Below, one piece after another: positions 50,365 to 59,268 of a stretch of 64,000 nt of DNA (positions are counted from its first letter, which is position 1; every line of letters begins with the position of its first letter). The stretch lies in contig NZ_CP053748.1 of the NCBI RefSeq assembly GCF_024400215.1, forward strand, positions 5,394,001-5,458,000. Reading direction: 5' to 3'. The DNA comes from Massilia sp. erpn. Its GTDB lineage: Bacteria; Pseudomonadota; Gammaproteobacteria; Burkholderiales; Burkholderiaceae_D. Below the pieces are notes generated by a model. The model was not told the origin of the DNA. It saw only the letters and a program-made list of their open reading frames with translations, and ran no database searches. A program made the position numbers and the translations under genes.

Positions 50365-52002
50365 ATGGGTTTATTCAGCAGCAAGCTGTCGCTCAATGCT
50401 TTGAAGGAAGCAGTCAGCGAAACCGTTCAGAAGAGCGGCGTCGGGGAAAAATTGGGCAATGCGGCGGATAGCATCGTGCAGGCCGGCGAACGTGCCGTAC
50501 GGACCGGCGCAGAGCAGGCAACGCAGGCCTATGCATCGCTGACGGACAGCTTGAGCAGCTATGACTATTCGCGGCTGGGCCAGGCCGAGTTCTATCAAGA
50601 GCGCTATGCCCACTACAAAGACCTCAGCGCAAGCAAGGTCGAGGAATACTTCCGCAGCACTTTCGAGGTGGATAAGACCACCATGAAAATGGTGGACGAT
50701 ATCCGGGCCGGCTTGCCCATCCCGGTTGCCACGGCCGACGATATCTTCACCCAGTGCAAGCGCGAAGCCATGCGGCGCGCCATCGCCTCCTTCGGCCTGG
50801 CTGGCATCGTGCACGATCTCGACGCCCGCAGCGAGGCCAAATACAATAATCTTTCCGAGAGCTATGGCGAATTCCGCGCCAAAGCGCCGCACCGCTTGAA
50901 TGCGGACAGCAATTTTGCCGCCCTCTCAGATGAACGCCAGGCTGCACAGAAACTGATCCCGTCCCAGCTCGAAAACGGCTATGACAAGGGCGCGCCACTC
51001 GATCCTTTCGAGACCGATATCGACCACGTGATAGCAAAAAAGGAGTTTTACGACGACCTGCTGATCCGCGTGGGGACCACCGACGATGAGTTCTACACCC
51101 TCATCAACAACGCCGACAACCTGGTGTTTGCCGACAAATCGCTTAACCGTTCGCTGCAAGACAAAAACATCCTGACGTATCTGCAAGAGCGCGGCACACC
51201 GCATCCCAGCGATCCAAACCTGCTATTGGTCGACATCAAGCAAAACGATGGCAGCATCAAGACGGTGACGGTCAACCAAAAGGATGCGGAAGAAGCCTAT
51301 GCGCGGGCCAGGGACAGGCGCGGCGAGCACCGCCTGGCAGCCGCCAAGGAAGTTGGAATGGCGATGGCAAAGTCCGGCGCGGCGATGGCGGCGCAGCAGG
51401 TGGTTGGGCTGATTGTCGTGGAAACCATCGATGTCTTCGTGGACGAGATCCGTGACTTCGCCGGCAATTGCAAGCTTGTCAGCGCTGACGGCTGGCTGCA
51501 GAATGCCAAGGATTCCACCGAACGCGTCCAGCAGCGCCTGGCGCAACGTTTTGAGGAGCGCCAGATCTGGGCCCGCGCCCGGGAACTGGGGCTGGAAGCC
51601 GGCGTGGCCGGCGCTTTGAGCGTCATCCCGCAGATTCTCATTTCCTTCATCACCAAGATGCCGGCGTTTATCCTGGCCATGATTCGTGAATCGACCCTCA
51701 GCGTGGTGCGCTGTGTCCGCCTGCTCGCCAGCAAGGAGGACATCGACAAGCTCGACGGCATCCAGGTCATCCTGGCGGGCACGGCGACGGCCATTGCCGG
51801 CGTCTACATCAACCATGTGGTGAGCAAGGGCATCGCCGCCGTGCCCCTGCTGAACCAATTCAATGCCCAGGTCAGCGCCGTCCTGACGGGTTTGCTGGTG
51901 ACCGCCGTGCCGCTGGCGGCCATCTATGCCTTCGATCAGAACAAGCAGAAACTGCAGTTTATCGCCAGCAAATTCGCCAGCCCAGCCACCGGCACGGCTT
52001 AA
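50365..52002 (+). CDS. HNH-motif protein with hydrophobic C-terminal region, function unknown
   Basis: No named family is recognised. The 545-residue product has a helical Ala/Glu/Lys-rich N-terminus (about 1-60), then an HNH-endonuclease-like core: DPFETDIDHVIAKKEF with His221, NNADNLVFADKSLNRSL with Asn248/249 and Asn261, and D/K-rich follow-up. The C-terminal third has hydrophobic segments at about 415-440, 466-486 and 505-523, suggesting membrane association. ATG 50365 is preferred; ATG 50353 is also possible. It is divergent from the RiPP precursor and convergent with a broken gene. A nuclease effector or toxin anchored at the membrane is one reading; this is inference. Confidence 0.65.
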   Translation: MGLFSSKLSLNALKEAVSETVQKSGVGEKLGNAADSIVQAGERAVRTGAEQATQAYASLTDSLSSYDYSRLGQAEFYQERYAHYKDLSASKVEEYFRSTFEVDKTTMKMVDDIRAGLPIPVATADDIFTQCKREAMRRAIASFGLAGIVHDLDARSEAKYNNLSESYGEFRAKAPHRLNADSNFAALSDERQAAQKLIPSQLENGYDKGAPLDPFETDIDHVIAKKEFYDDLLIRVGTTDDEFYTLINNADNLVFADKSLNRSLQDKNILTYLQERGTPHPSDPNLLLVDIKQNDGSIKTVTVNQKDAEEAYARARDRRGEHRLAAAKEVGMAMAKSGAAMAAQQVVGLIVVETIDVFVDEIRDFAGNCKLVSADGWLQNAKDSTERVQQRLAQRFEERQIWARARELGLEAGVAGALSVIPQILISFITKMPAFILAMIRESTLSVVRCVRLLASKEDIDKLDGIQVILAGTATAIAGVYINHVVSKGIAAVPLLNQFNAQVSAVLTGLLVTAVPLAAIYAFDQNKQKLQFIASKFASPATGTA

Positions 52003-52054
52003 ACCGCCTTCCCGCTCAGCCCTGCTAGAGCAAGGACGCGGAGGGATCGGAGGC

Positions 52055-52885
52055 TCACGGTGCAGCGGTCGATACCGACGCCATCCTCTGCCGCGTCTGA
52101 TACTCGGCAAGCGTCCTATTGATGCTGCCCGGTTCCTCCAACTCACGGCGGGCAAGTGCACGCAACTCAGGGGACTGGATGCCGTTCAGCGCGGCGGTGC
52201 GCAACTGCTCCGCCTCGGTGTTCTTCTCCAGCCCCTTCAATGCCTTGCTGAGCAGGATGACATTACCCATGAATCCGCTCAACTCCGCCGCCAGGCGCGG
52301 CGCCTTCCCGGGCAGCGGATATACCGGCAGCTCGCGCGCCTGACGGTTCAAGTCAGCGAGGCGATCGAGTGGATTCTTGATGTATTGAATTGCCAGGGCA
52401 TAGTCGCCAACCTCCAGAATGGCCGGCAGGGCGCTGTGGAGCTCGTGGCGCACGAGGGCAGGCTTGTCCGCCAAAAGCTGCGTCACCAGACGATAAGTGG
52501 AACGGCTGTCCTGCAAAAACTCATTCATGTCGACGATGACGTGAAAGCGTGAAATCGGCATGAAACCATCGGCGCAAAAGATCGCATCGCCTTCGAGCAC
52601 GCGGCGCACCTGCTCATCGCGCTCGCTGATCATTGCCACGCGGGCAGCAGCGTCATCGGCCGCCAGCTGTCCCCACTCGAACATGGTGATGAAATAGTCC
52701 TGATGCGTATCCTTGGCGCCGGTGGCGATCCGCTCAAACTACTTCCTCACGATGCGCAACGCCTCGTCATAGCGACCGTCGCGGTGCGCCTGCACGGCCG
52801 TCAGCATCTCTGGCTGGATGACGGGGGCGGCTTTGACGAAGAGCGGCACAACAAGGCAGGCCAGCAGCAAAAATGGTGTTTTCAT
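52055..52885 (-). pseudogene. secreted helical protein gene interrupted by an in-frame amber codon
   Basis: From ATG 52885 the minus strand encodes a signal peptide (MKTPFLLLACLVVPLFVKAA) and a helical segment ending RDGRYDEALRIVRK. It then meets TAG at 52739-52741 and continues in the same frame with FERIATGAKDTHQDYFITMF and about 210 further residues to 52055. The 277-codon frame has no other stop, so this is one TPR-like exported protein split by a point mutation (for example CAG to TAG) or a sequencing error. The 3' part alone would start at an internal ATG (52684) without a signal peptide. The family is unknown. The gene converges with the HNH-motif gene. Confidence 0.78.
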
Positions 52886-52979
52886 AGCAGCCACGGTTGT
52901 AGTATTTAATAAAATGACTATACCGTGTTGCCAGCGCAGAAAATGCGCGGACTGTCACATCTTCGCCGCCAGCCCGCTC

Positions 52980-53531
52980 TCAACCCCGGTAGAAACAGCG
53001 GCCGCAAGCCTGGCGGTAGCTTTCATTGCCGCCGATGCTGATCTGCTCGCCGTCGCGGATGCGCTTGCCCTGCTCGTCGACGCGGATATTCATGGTCGCC
53101 TTCTTGCCACAGGTGCAGATATTCTTGAGTTCTTCGATATCGTCGGCCAGGGCCAGCAGGTAGGCTGAGCCGGGGAAAGGCACACCGCGGAAGTCGGTGC
53201 GCAGGCCGTAGCAGATCACCGGCACGCCCTTGACCTGGGCCAGCTGGTGCAGCTGCACTACCTGCTCGGTGCTGAGGAATTGCGCCTCGTCCACCAGCAC
53301 GCAGGCGACCTTGTCGATCTCGCTGAGGAAATTGGTGTCGGGGCCGAAGGTTTCCACTTCGCGCTGCGGTCCCAGGCGGGACGTGACCTTGCCGACGCCG
53401 TAGCGGTCGTCGATGGCGGCCGTGAACAGGCGCACTTGCTGGCCCTGCTCCTCATAATTGTGCGCGACCTGGAGCATTGCGGTCGATTTGCCCGCGTTCA
53501 TCGCGGAATAACGGAAGTAAAGTTTTGCCAC
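52980..53531 (-). CDS. tdk: thymidine kinase
   Basis: This 183-residue type II thymidine kinase phosphorylates thymidine with ATP in nucleoside salvage. It has the P-loop YSAMNAGKSTAMLQ, the DEAQF motif in CVLVDEAQFLSTEQV, the lasso/substrate region GLRTDFRGVPFPGSAYLLAL, and two zinc-binding Cys pairs (CTC near CTCGKKA and CGRC near the C-terminus). Length and motifs match E. coli Tdk. It is monocistronic here; the start at 53531 has a modest purine-rich site upstream. Confidence 0.96.
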   Translation of the reverse strand: MAKLYFRYSAMNAGKSTAMLQVAHNYEEQGQQVRLFTAAIDDRYGVGKVTSRLGPQREVETFGPDTNFLSEIDKVACVLVDEAQFLSTEQVVQLHQLAQVKGVPVICYGLRTDFRGVPFPGSAYLLALADDIEELKNICTCGKKATMNIRVDEQGKRIRDGEQISIGGNESYRQACGRCFYRG

Positions 53532-53903
53532 AGCTGCCTCTTGTGATTGGGGCTTATTGTCCGCCAGCCAATCCGGCGGTATACGATTATAAAACGGTAT
53601 GAACGGTATAGGCTAAAAAGCGCCGCGCCTGGAACGCTACGACAGCCGTTTCATCCCCATGGTGGACGAAGCGCAGCGCGCCGCCAATGCCTACGACGTC
53701 CTGCTATCTCTAGCATAATGCAAGCTGCCTGCCCCGTGCACAAGCAGGAAAATCAGCGCATACTTGTAAGGCAGTCATCAGATTTTGCATAACGATAGGT
53801 GAAATGATTCCTTCCCACTGAATAGCGGGCGCGCCTAAGATGCGCGCTTTTCACAGCGGCGGCGGACACAATCCCCCGCGCCAGCTTGACGCAAGGAGAC
53901 AGC
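53532..53903. other. intergenic region with a 3' gene remnant and a leader hairpin
   Basis: A frame from 53617 to the stop at 53718 reads KAPRLERYDSRFIPMVDEAQ and ends AANAYDVLLSLA. It has protein-like composition but no start codon or ribosome-binding site and is preceded by a stop, so it looks like the 3' end of a lost gene. Further on, GCGCGC-CTAAGAT-GCGCGC-TTTT (53829-53851) forms a short terminator-like hairpin about 50 nt before the cystathionine beta-synthase start. Confidence 0.4.
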
Positions 53904-55280
53904 ATGCAACGCAAACAGCAGGCCGCACTGTACAGCTTGATCGGCAACACACCTCTCGTCGAGGTCACGCAGCTGGATACCGGCCCCTGCCGGCTCTTCC
54001 TCAAACTGGAATCCCAAAACCCCGGCGGCTCGATCAAGGACCGCATTGGCCTGTCCATCATTGAAGCCGCCGAACGCGACGGCCGCCTGAAGCCGGGCGG
54101 TACCATCATTGAAGCGACGGCGGGCAACACCGGCCTCGGCCTGGCCCTGGTGGGCCGCATCAAGGGCTACCGCGTGGAGCTGGTGGTGCCCGACAAGATG
54201 GCCACGGAAAAAATCCTGCACCTGAAAGCGCTGGGCGCCATCATCCATACCACGCGTTCCGACGTGGGCAAGGGCCATCCCGAGTATTACCAGGATTACG
54301 CCGCCCGCCTGGCGCGCGAAACCCCGGGCGCCTTCTTCGCCGACCAGTTCAACAACCCGGCCAATCCGCTGGCCCATGAAACCAGCACCGGCCCGGAAAT
54401 CTGGGAACAGACCGGGCATGAAGTCGACGCCATCGTTGTCGGCGTCGGCTCGTCCGGCACGCTGACCGGCTTGACCAATTTCTTCAAGAAGGTGCAGCCG
54501 GGCCTGGACTTCGTGCTGGCCGACCCGAAAGGCTCGATCCTGGCCGAATATGTGGAGACCGGCCACCTGTCCGACACCAGCGGCTCCTGGGCCGTGGAAG
54601 GTATCGGCGAGGACTTCATTCCTGCGATTGCCAACCTGAGCGGCGTGAAAAAGGCGTACACCATCACCGACCAGGAAAGCTTCGACAACGCGCGCCAGCT
54701 GCTGCGCGCCGAAGGCATCCTGGCCGGGTCCTCCACCGGCACCCTGCTGGCCGCCGCGCTGAAATACTGCCGTGAACAGACCACGCCGAAGAAGGTCGTG
54801 ACCTTCGTCTGCGACACTGGCACGCGCTACCTGTCCAAGGTGTATAACGATGGCTGGATGGTGGACCAAGGCCTGATCCAGCGTCCGCCCACGGGCGATC
54901 TGCGCGACCTGATCGGCCGCCGCTTCGACGAGGGCGAGGTGGTCAGCGTGTCGCCGTCCGACACCCTGCTGATCGCCTTCAACCGCATGCGCGCCGCCGA
55001 TCTGGCCCAGCTGCCGGTGCTCGATAACGGCAAGCTGGTGGGCATCATCGACGAATCGGATATCCTTCTGAAGGTGGACAATCAGGCCGAGCAGTTCACC
55101 AGCCCGGTCGGCGCCACCATGACCGCCCGTCTGGAAACGCTGCAGCCGGGCGCCAGCCTGCAAGCGCTGCGCAGCACGCTCGACCGCGGCCTGACCGCCG
55201 TGGTGGCCGACAGCCAGCACTTCTACGGCCTGATTACGCGTTTCGACCTTCTCAACCATCTTCGCAGGACCATATCTTGA
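53904..55280 (+). CDS. cystathionine beta-synthase
   Basis: This 458-residue PLP enzyme has a beta-replacing fold-type II domain with Lys45 in NPGGSIKDRIG, the phosphate-binding VGVGSSGTLTG and substrate loop EATAGNTGLGLAL. A C-terminal pair of CBS domains follows (about 335-450, VVSVSPSDTLLIAFNRMRAA and TARLETLQPGASLQALRSTL). Fusion to CBS domains and linkage to a gamma-family enzyme point to cystathionine beta-synthase rather than cysteine synthase, that is, homocysteine plus serine to cystathionine. ATG 53904 has AAGGAG 7 nt upstream. Its stop overlaps the TTG start of the next gene. Confidence 0.9.
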   Translation: MQRKQQAALYSLIGNTPLVEVTQLDTGPCRLFLKLESQNPGGSIKDRIGLSIIEAAERDGRLKPGGTIIEATAGNTGLGLALVGRIKGYRVELVVPDKMATEKILHLKALGAIIHTTRSDVGKGHPEYYQDYAARLARETPGAFFADQFNNPANPLAHETSTGPEIWEQTGHEVDAIVVGVGSSGTLTGLTNFFKKVQPGLDFVLADPKGSILAEYVETGHLSDTSGSWAVEGIGEDFIPAIANLSGVKKAYTITDQESFDNARQLLRAEGILAGSSTGTLLAAALKYCREQTTPKKVVTFVCDTGTRYLSKVYNDGWMVDQGLIQRPPTGDLRDLIGRRFDEGEVVSVSPSDTLLIAFNRMRAADLAQLPVLDNGKLVGIIDESDILLKVDNQAEQFTSPVGATMTARLETLQPGASLQALRSTLDRGLTAVVADSQHFYGLITRFDLLNHLRRTIS

Positions 55281-56464
55281 GCCAAGCCAACGACCGCAAA
55301 TTCAAATCCCATCTGGCCACGCGCGTGATCCACGCCGGCCAGTCGCCCGACCCGTCGACCGGCGCCATCATGCCGCCGATCTACGCCACCTCCACCTTCG
55401 TGCAGGAGAGTCCGGGTGTGCACAAAGGCCTGGACTATGGCCGCTCGCATAACCCGACGCGCTGGGCGCTGGAGCGCTGCGTGGCCGACCTGGAAGGCGG
55501 CGCGCAAGGCTTCGCCTTCGCCTCCGGCCTGGCCGCCATTTCAACCGTGCTGGAAATCGCCGACGCCGGCTCCCACATCATCGCCGGCGACGATATGTAT
55601 GGCGGCACGTACCGCCTGTTCGAACGCGTGCGCCGCCGCAGCGCCGGCCACGAATTCAGCTATGTCGACCTGACCAAGCCGGAGAACCTGCTGGCCGCCC
55701 TGCGTCCCGAAACGCGCATGGTGTGGGTGGAGACTCCGACCAATCCGATGCTGAAACTGGCCGACCTGAAGGCGATCGCCCAGATCTGCCGCGAGCGCGG
55801 CATCATCGCCATCGCCGACAATACCTTCGCCAGCCCGCTGGTGCAGCGTCCGCTGGAACACGGCTTCGACATCGTGGTGCACTCGGCCACCAAATACCTG
55901 AACGGCCACTCCGACATCATCGGCGGCATCGCCGTGGTGGGCGGCGAGGAACGCCAGGCCGAATGGCGCGAACAGCTGGCCTTCCTGCAAAATTCCGTGG
56001 GCGCCATCGCCAGCCCCTTCGACAGCTTCCTCGCCCTGCGCGGCGTGAAAACGCTGGCGATCCGCATGGAGCGCCACTGCCGCAGCGCGCTCGACCTGGC
56101 GCAGTGGCTGGAACAGCAGCCGGAAGTGCGCAAGGTCTACTACCCCGGCCTGGCCTCGCATCCCCAGCACGAACTGGCCAAACGCCAGATGGACGGCTTC
56201 GGCGGCATCATCTCGATCGACCTGAAGGCCGACCTGGCCGGCTCGCGCCGCTTCCTCGAACGCTGCGAAGTGTTCGCCCTGGCCGAAAGCCTGGGCGGCG
56301 TGGAAAGCCTGATCGAGCATCCGGCCCTGATGACGCACGCCACCATTCCGCCCGCCCAGCGCGCCGAACTGGGCATCGGCGACGGCCTGATCCGCCTGTC
56401 GGTCGGCATTGAGGACGTGGAAGATCTGCGCCAGGATCTGCGCCAAGCGCTCGACGCGATCTGA
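55277..56464 (+). CDS. cystathionine gamma-lyase/gamma-synthase (Cys/Met metabolism PLP enzyme), TTG start
   Basis: This 395-residue fold-type I PLP enzyme has [58 protein letters not shown] and PLP Lys206 in [17 protein letters not shown]. With cystathionine beta-synthase it completes reverse transsulfuration (cystathionine to cysteine), so the lyase activity is favoured; the synthase direction cannot be excluded. The TTG at 55277 overlaps the previous stop and has AGGA 7 nt upstream; no ATG is near. A long inverted repeat lies 14 nt after the stop. Confidence 0.88.
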   Translation: MSQANDRKFKSHLATRVIHAGQSPDPSTGAIMPPIYATSTFVQESPGVHKGLDYGRSHNPTRWALERCVADLEGGAQGFAFASGLAAISTVLEIADAGSHIIAGDDMYGGTYRLFERVRRRSAGHEFSYVDLTKPENLLAALRPETRMVWVETPTNPMLKLADLKAIAQICRERGIIAIADNTFASPLVQRPLEHGFDIVVHSATKYLNGHSDIIGGIAVVGGEERQAEWREQLAFLQNSVGAIASPFDSFLALRGVKTLAIRMERHCRSALDLAQWLEQQPEVRKVYYPGLASHPQHELAKRQMDGFGGIISIDLKADLAGSRRFLERCEVFALAESLGGVESLIEHPALMTHATIPPAQRAELGIGDGLIRLSVGIEDVEDLRQDLRQALDAI

Positions 56465-56478
56465 TTTGCGATTCGCAA

Positions 56479-56524
56479 TAGTGCGCTAGACGTTGCATTA
56501 ATACCTGTAACGTCTAGCGCACTA
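56479..56524. repeat. 16-bp perfect inverted repeat, 14-nt loop (terminator or regulatory hairpin)
   Basis: TAGTGCGCTAGACGTT (56479-56494) and its exact reverse complement (56509-56524) flank GCATTAATACCTGT. It starts 14 nt after the cystathionine lyase stop. There is no U-run on either strand. It may terminate that operon or mark the boundary of the acquired toxin-antitoxin module that follows. Confidence 0.8.
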
Positions 56525-56560
56525 CCTGCCTGCAAAGGCCATCTGGACTGGAGCCGGATG

Positions 56561-56631
56561 TTCCTTAAAGGAAGTCCGTCGTGTTCTTGCAGACAGCGTG
56601 TATTGACACTGTAAATACAGCGGCGCACAAT
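56561..56631 (+). promoter_or_regulatory. toxin-antitoxin promoter with two operator-like palindromes
   Basis: TTGACA (56603-56608) and CACAAT (56626-56631) are separated by 17 bp. The palindrome CTGTA-AA-TACAG (56609-56620) fills the spacer. A second, TTCCTT-A-AAGGAA (56561-56573), lies upstream. This fits autorepression by the antitoxin-toxin complex. Confidence 0.65.
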
Positions 56632-56638
56632 TTACGGC

Positions 56639-56980
56639 ATGTCCAAGCCGCAAACCCTCTATCTGGAAGAGCCGGACTCGGCGCCGCTTCATGTAGCCGA
56701 GGGTTCCTCTGCGGCCGCAAAAAAAACAAATGTGAATCTACGTATCGATAGTGGCACACGGCAGTTGATAGACGATGCCGCTGCGCTTCTTGGTAAGACA
56801 CGTACAGAATTTATGCTTGAAAGCGCCCGCCGGGAAGCAATCGATGTGCTTCTTGATAAGCGCCTATTTGTGCTCAGCCCCAAATCATACAATGCCTTTA
56901 TTCAGGCGCTAGACAACTCGCCTGAGCCTGGGCCAAAGCTACGCTCGCTACTGCGCCGAGTTCCGGCATGGCAGAAATAA
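56639..56980 (+). CDS. DUF1778 (TacA-like) antitoxin
   Basis: This 113-residue antitoxin has a ribbon-helix-helix DNA-binding DUF1778 domain: TNVNLRIDSGTRQLIDDAAA, LLGKTRTEFMLESARREAID and a C-terminal toxin-binding tail FVLSPKSYNAFIQALDNSPE. An N-terminal extension of about 28 residues precedes the usual start of this family. The gene overlaps the GNAT toxin gene by 13 nt. In TacAT-like systems the antitoxin neutralises the toxin and represses the operon, which agrees with the palindromes in the promoter. Confidence 0.9.
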   Translation: MSKPQTLYLEEPDSAPLHVAEGSSAAAKKTNVNLRIDSGTRQLIDDAAALLGKTRTEFMLESARREAIDVLLDKRLFVLSPKSYNAFIQALDNSPEPGPKLRSLLRRVPAWQK

Positions 56981-57504
56981 AAAGCAGCGCCAAACATCCT
57001 CCCTCCCGATTAAAACGGCCGGCGCCACTGAGCGCCGAACATGATCTTTCCACATTTGACTGTGGCGAACCAATATTGAACGATTGGCTGCGTCAGCGCG
57101 CCTTAAAGAACGAAAGCCGCTTTTCACGCACCTATGTTGTCTGCGACGGCAATCAAGTAGTAGCCTACTACTGTGTTTCAGCCGGCTCAGTAGAGCGGAA
57201 TGCGCTTCCCGGCAAACTACGCCGCAGTGCGCCGGATACCATACCGATATCGGTCATTGGCAGATTGGCCGTCAGCCGTGATTACGCCGGCAAAGGACTG
57301 GGCGCCGACATCCTCCTTGATGCCTTGCGCCGCATCGCCGCCGCGTCGCGAAGCATCGGCATTCGGGCTGTACTCGTCCACGCAAAAGATGAAAATGCAA
57401 AACGCTTTTATCTCAAATGCGCAGACTTCGTCGAATATCCGGAGCATAGCTACACCTTATTTCTGCCGCTTGAAGCCGTGGTCGCCGCTTTCAATGAATG
57501 CTGA
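56968..57504 (+). CDS. GNAT-family toxin (TacT/AtaT-like)
   Basis: This 178-residue GCN5-type acetyltransferase toxin has LSAEHDLSTFDCGEPILNDW, typical of TacT-like toxins, the acetyl-CoA loop RDYAGKGLGADILLDALRRI, and a Tyr-containing C-terminus (YPEHSYTLFLPL) that includes the catalytic Tyr region. Such toxins acetylate aminoacyl-tRNA and stop translation. It follows and overlaps its antitoxin, forming a type II toxin-antitoxin module of about 0.9 kb. A+T content is slightly raised relative to the flanks, consistent with transfer. Confidence 0.9.
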   Translation: MAEIKSSAKHPPSRLKRPAPLSAEHDLSTFDCGEPILNDWLRQRALKNESRFSRTYVVCDGNQVVAYYCVSAGSVERNALPGKLRRSAPDTIPISVIGRLAVSRDYAGKGLGADILLDALRRIAAASRSIGIRAVLVHAKDENAKRFYLKCADFVEYPEHSYTLFLPLEAVVAAFNEC

Positions 57505-57522
57505 TTTCATCACATATATAAA

Positions 57523-58527
57523 CTATCCAGGCGCACCCTGGGCGCGGAACTGCTTGCGGTAGGCCGAGGGCGAGGTGCGCAGGGAGGCCTGGAAGTGCTG
57601 GCGCAGCGAAAGGGCCGTGCCAAAGCCGGCCTCCTGGGCCACGACTTCAATGGCGGCGTCGCTGCCTTCCAGCATGCGCTGGGCGTGCGCCAGACGCTGG
57701 CTCAACAACCATTGCTTGACCGAGGTGCCTGTCACTTGGCGGAAGTGGCGCGTGAAGTTGCGGCGGCTCATGGCAGCGCGCGCGGCCAAGGCGTCGATGC
57801 TTTGCTCTTCGTCGAGGTTGGCCGCCATCCAGTCCAGCACTTGCGCGAAGCGTCCTTCGCTATTCGATACCGGCAGCGGCCTTTCGATGAACTGGGCTTG
57901 CCCGCCCTGCCTATGCGGCGCCACCAGCAGCCGCCGCGCCACGCTGTTCGCCAGCTCCACGCCCGCAAGTTGCCGCAGCAGATGCAGGCAGCAGTCGAGG
58001 CCCGCCGCGACGCCGGCCGAGGTCAAGACGTCACCGTCATCAACATACAGCACTTCCGCATCCACCTTGACTTTGGGATAGCGCTGTACCAGGCCATCGG
58101 CGAAGGCCCAGTGGGTGGCGACCGTGCGGCCGTCGAGCAGGCCGGCCTCCGCCAGCGGAAAGGCACCAAGACACAGGCCGACGATGCGCGCGCCGCGTTG
58201 ATGTGCGCGGCGCAGGGCGTCCAGCAGCACGGGCGGCGCGTTGCGGCAGTCGTCGTGCCAGGCGGCCATGACGACGATGTCGGCCGTCTCCAGCAAGCTC
58301 AGGTCGTATTCGGTGGCGATGGCAAAGCCGGCAGCGGTGCGCAGGGGGCTGGCGTCGGCGCTGCAGACACGCACGTCAAACATGGGGGCATGGCCTTCCG
58401 GCACGGTGCCGAAGACTGCGCAAGGTGCGGCGACGTGGAAAGGCGTGATGCCGTCAAAGGCGATCACGGCGATGCGAATCGGCAGCGACGGGCGGCTTGG
58501 GCGGATTTTACGGGCAGTTTTGGGCAT
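57523..58527 (-). CDS. GlxA-family AraC-type transcriptional regulator
   Basis: This 334-residue regulator has an N-terminal DJ-1/PfpI-like domain (about 15-200, IAVIAFDGITPFHVAAPCAV, IVGLCLGAFPLAEAGLLDGR, with Cys in the nucleophile-elbow position) and a C-terminal pair of AraC helix-turn-helix motifs (about 225-330, SRRNFTRHFRQVTGTSVKQW and EVVAQEAGFGTALSLRQHFQ). It is divergent, with a gap of about 118 nt, from an isochorismatase-family hydrolase, which it probably controls. The ligand is unknown. Confidence 0.9.
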   Translation of the reverse strand: MPKTARKIRPSRPSLPIRIAVIAFDGITPFHVAAPCAVFGTVPEGHAPMFDVRVCSADASPLRTAAGFAIATEYDLSLLETADIVVMAAWHDDCRNAPPVLLDALRRAHQRGARIVGLCLGAFPLAEAGLLDGRTVATHWAFADGLVQRYPKVKVDAEVLYVDDGDVLTSAGVAAGLDCCLHLLRQLAGVELANSVARRLLVAPHRQGGQAQFIERPLPVSNSEGRFAQVLDWMAANLDEEQSIDALAARAAMSRRNFTRHFRQVTGTSVKQWLLSQRLAHAQRMLEGSDAAIEVVAQEAGFGTALSLRQHFQASLRTSPSAYRKQFRAQGAPG

Positions 58528-58645
58528 GGCCCGATTATATCGAAGATATGCCTTAAGGCCACTTTTCGCATGCGCCGCGCCGGATGAGAATGCTGTTCAT
58601 CGGGAACGCAATTCCCTTTCAATCATCCGACCAAAGGAGAAAACC

Positions 58646-59266
58646 ATGTCCGCTACCCCTCGCCGCGCCCTGCTCGTGATCGACGTGCAAAACGAATACT
58701 TCAGCGGCGATCTGCCGATCGAGTACCCACCCGTGACAAGCTCGCTGCCCAATATCGTGCAAGCCATGGAAACGGCCAAGGCCCTGGATATTCCCGTGAT
58801 CGTGGTGCAGCACGATGCGCCGGAAGGTTCGCCGATCTTTGCCAAGGGTTCCGAAGGATGGCGCCTGCATCCGCAGATCGCGGAACGGCCTATCGATCAT
58901 CACGTCAACAAGACGATGGCGAGTGCCTTCGCCGGCACCGGCCTGCGCGAGTGGCTGGCCGCGCGCGCCATCGATACGCTGACCATCGTCGGCTATATGA
59001 CGCACAACTGCAACGCCAGCACCATCCTCCAGGCCGCCCATGAAGGCCTGACGGTGGAAGTGCTGGACGATGCGACGGGCGCCCTCTCCTACCAGAACGC
59101 GGCGGGCAAAGTCAGCGCCGAGGAAATCCACCGCGTGTTCAACACGGTCTTCCACTCCAACTTCGGGGCCGTGCTCAGCACGCAGGACTGGATCGCGGCG
59201 GCGCGCAGCGGCAAGGCGCTGGAACGCGACAATCTGTACGCCTCCAATCTGCGCACGCGCCGCTAA
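58646..59266 (+). CDS. cysteine hydrolase of the isochorismatase family
   Basis: This 206-residue hydrolase has Asp in ALLVIDVQNEYFSGD, Lys in HHVNKTMASAFAGTGL and Cys in GYMTHNCNASTILQAAHE, which form the Asp-Lys-Cys triad of isochorismatase-like amidases. The substrate (nicotinamide, ureidoacrylate or similar) cannot be read from sequence. ATG 58646 has AAAGGAG 7 nt upstream. The gene is divergent from the GlxA-type regulator, a common arrangement for inducible detoxifying hydrolases. It ends 2 nt before the convergent membrane-protein gene. Confidence 0.88.
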   Translation: MSATPRRALLVIDVQNEYFSGDLPIEYPPVTSSLPNIVQAMETAKALDIPVIVVQHDAPEGSPIFAKGSEGWRLHPQIAERPIDHHVNKTMASAFAGTGLREWLAARAIDTLTIVGYMTHNCNASTILQAAHEGLTVEVLDDATGALSYQNAAGKVSAEEIHRVFNTVFHSNFGAVLSTQDWIAAARSGKALERDNLYASNLRTRR

Positions 59267-59268
59267 GC

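Noticed and set aside
53720..53903. SAM or SAH riboswitch upstream of the cystathionine operon
   Set aside because: A sulfur riboswitch would be plausible by context, but none of the conserved core sequences of these classes is present; only a short GCGCGC hairpin is seen.
56479..56524. Integron attC-like site
   Set aside because: The arms do not contain the GTTRRRY and RYYYAAC core sequences, and there is no integrase nearby. It is a simple perfect hairpin.
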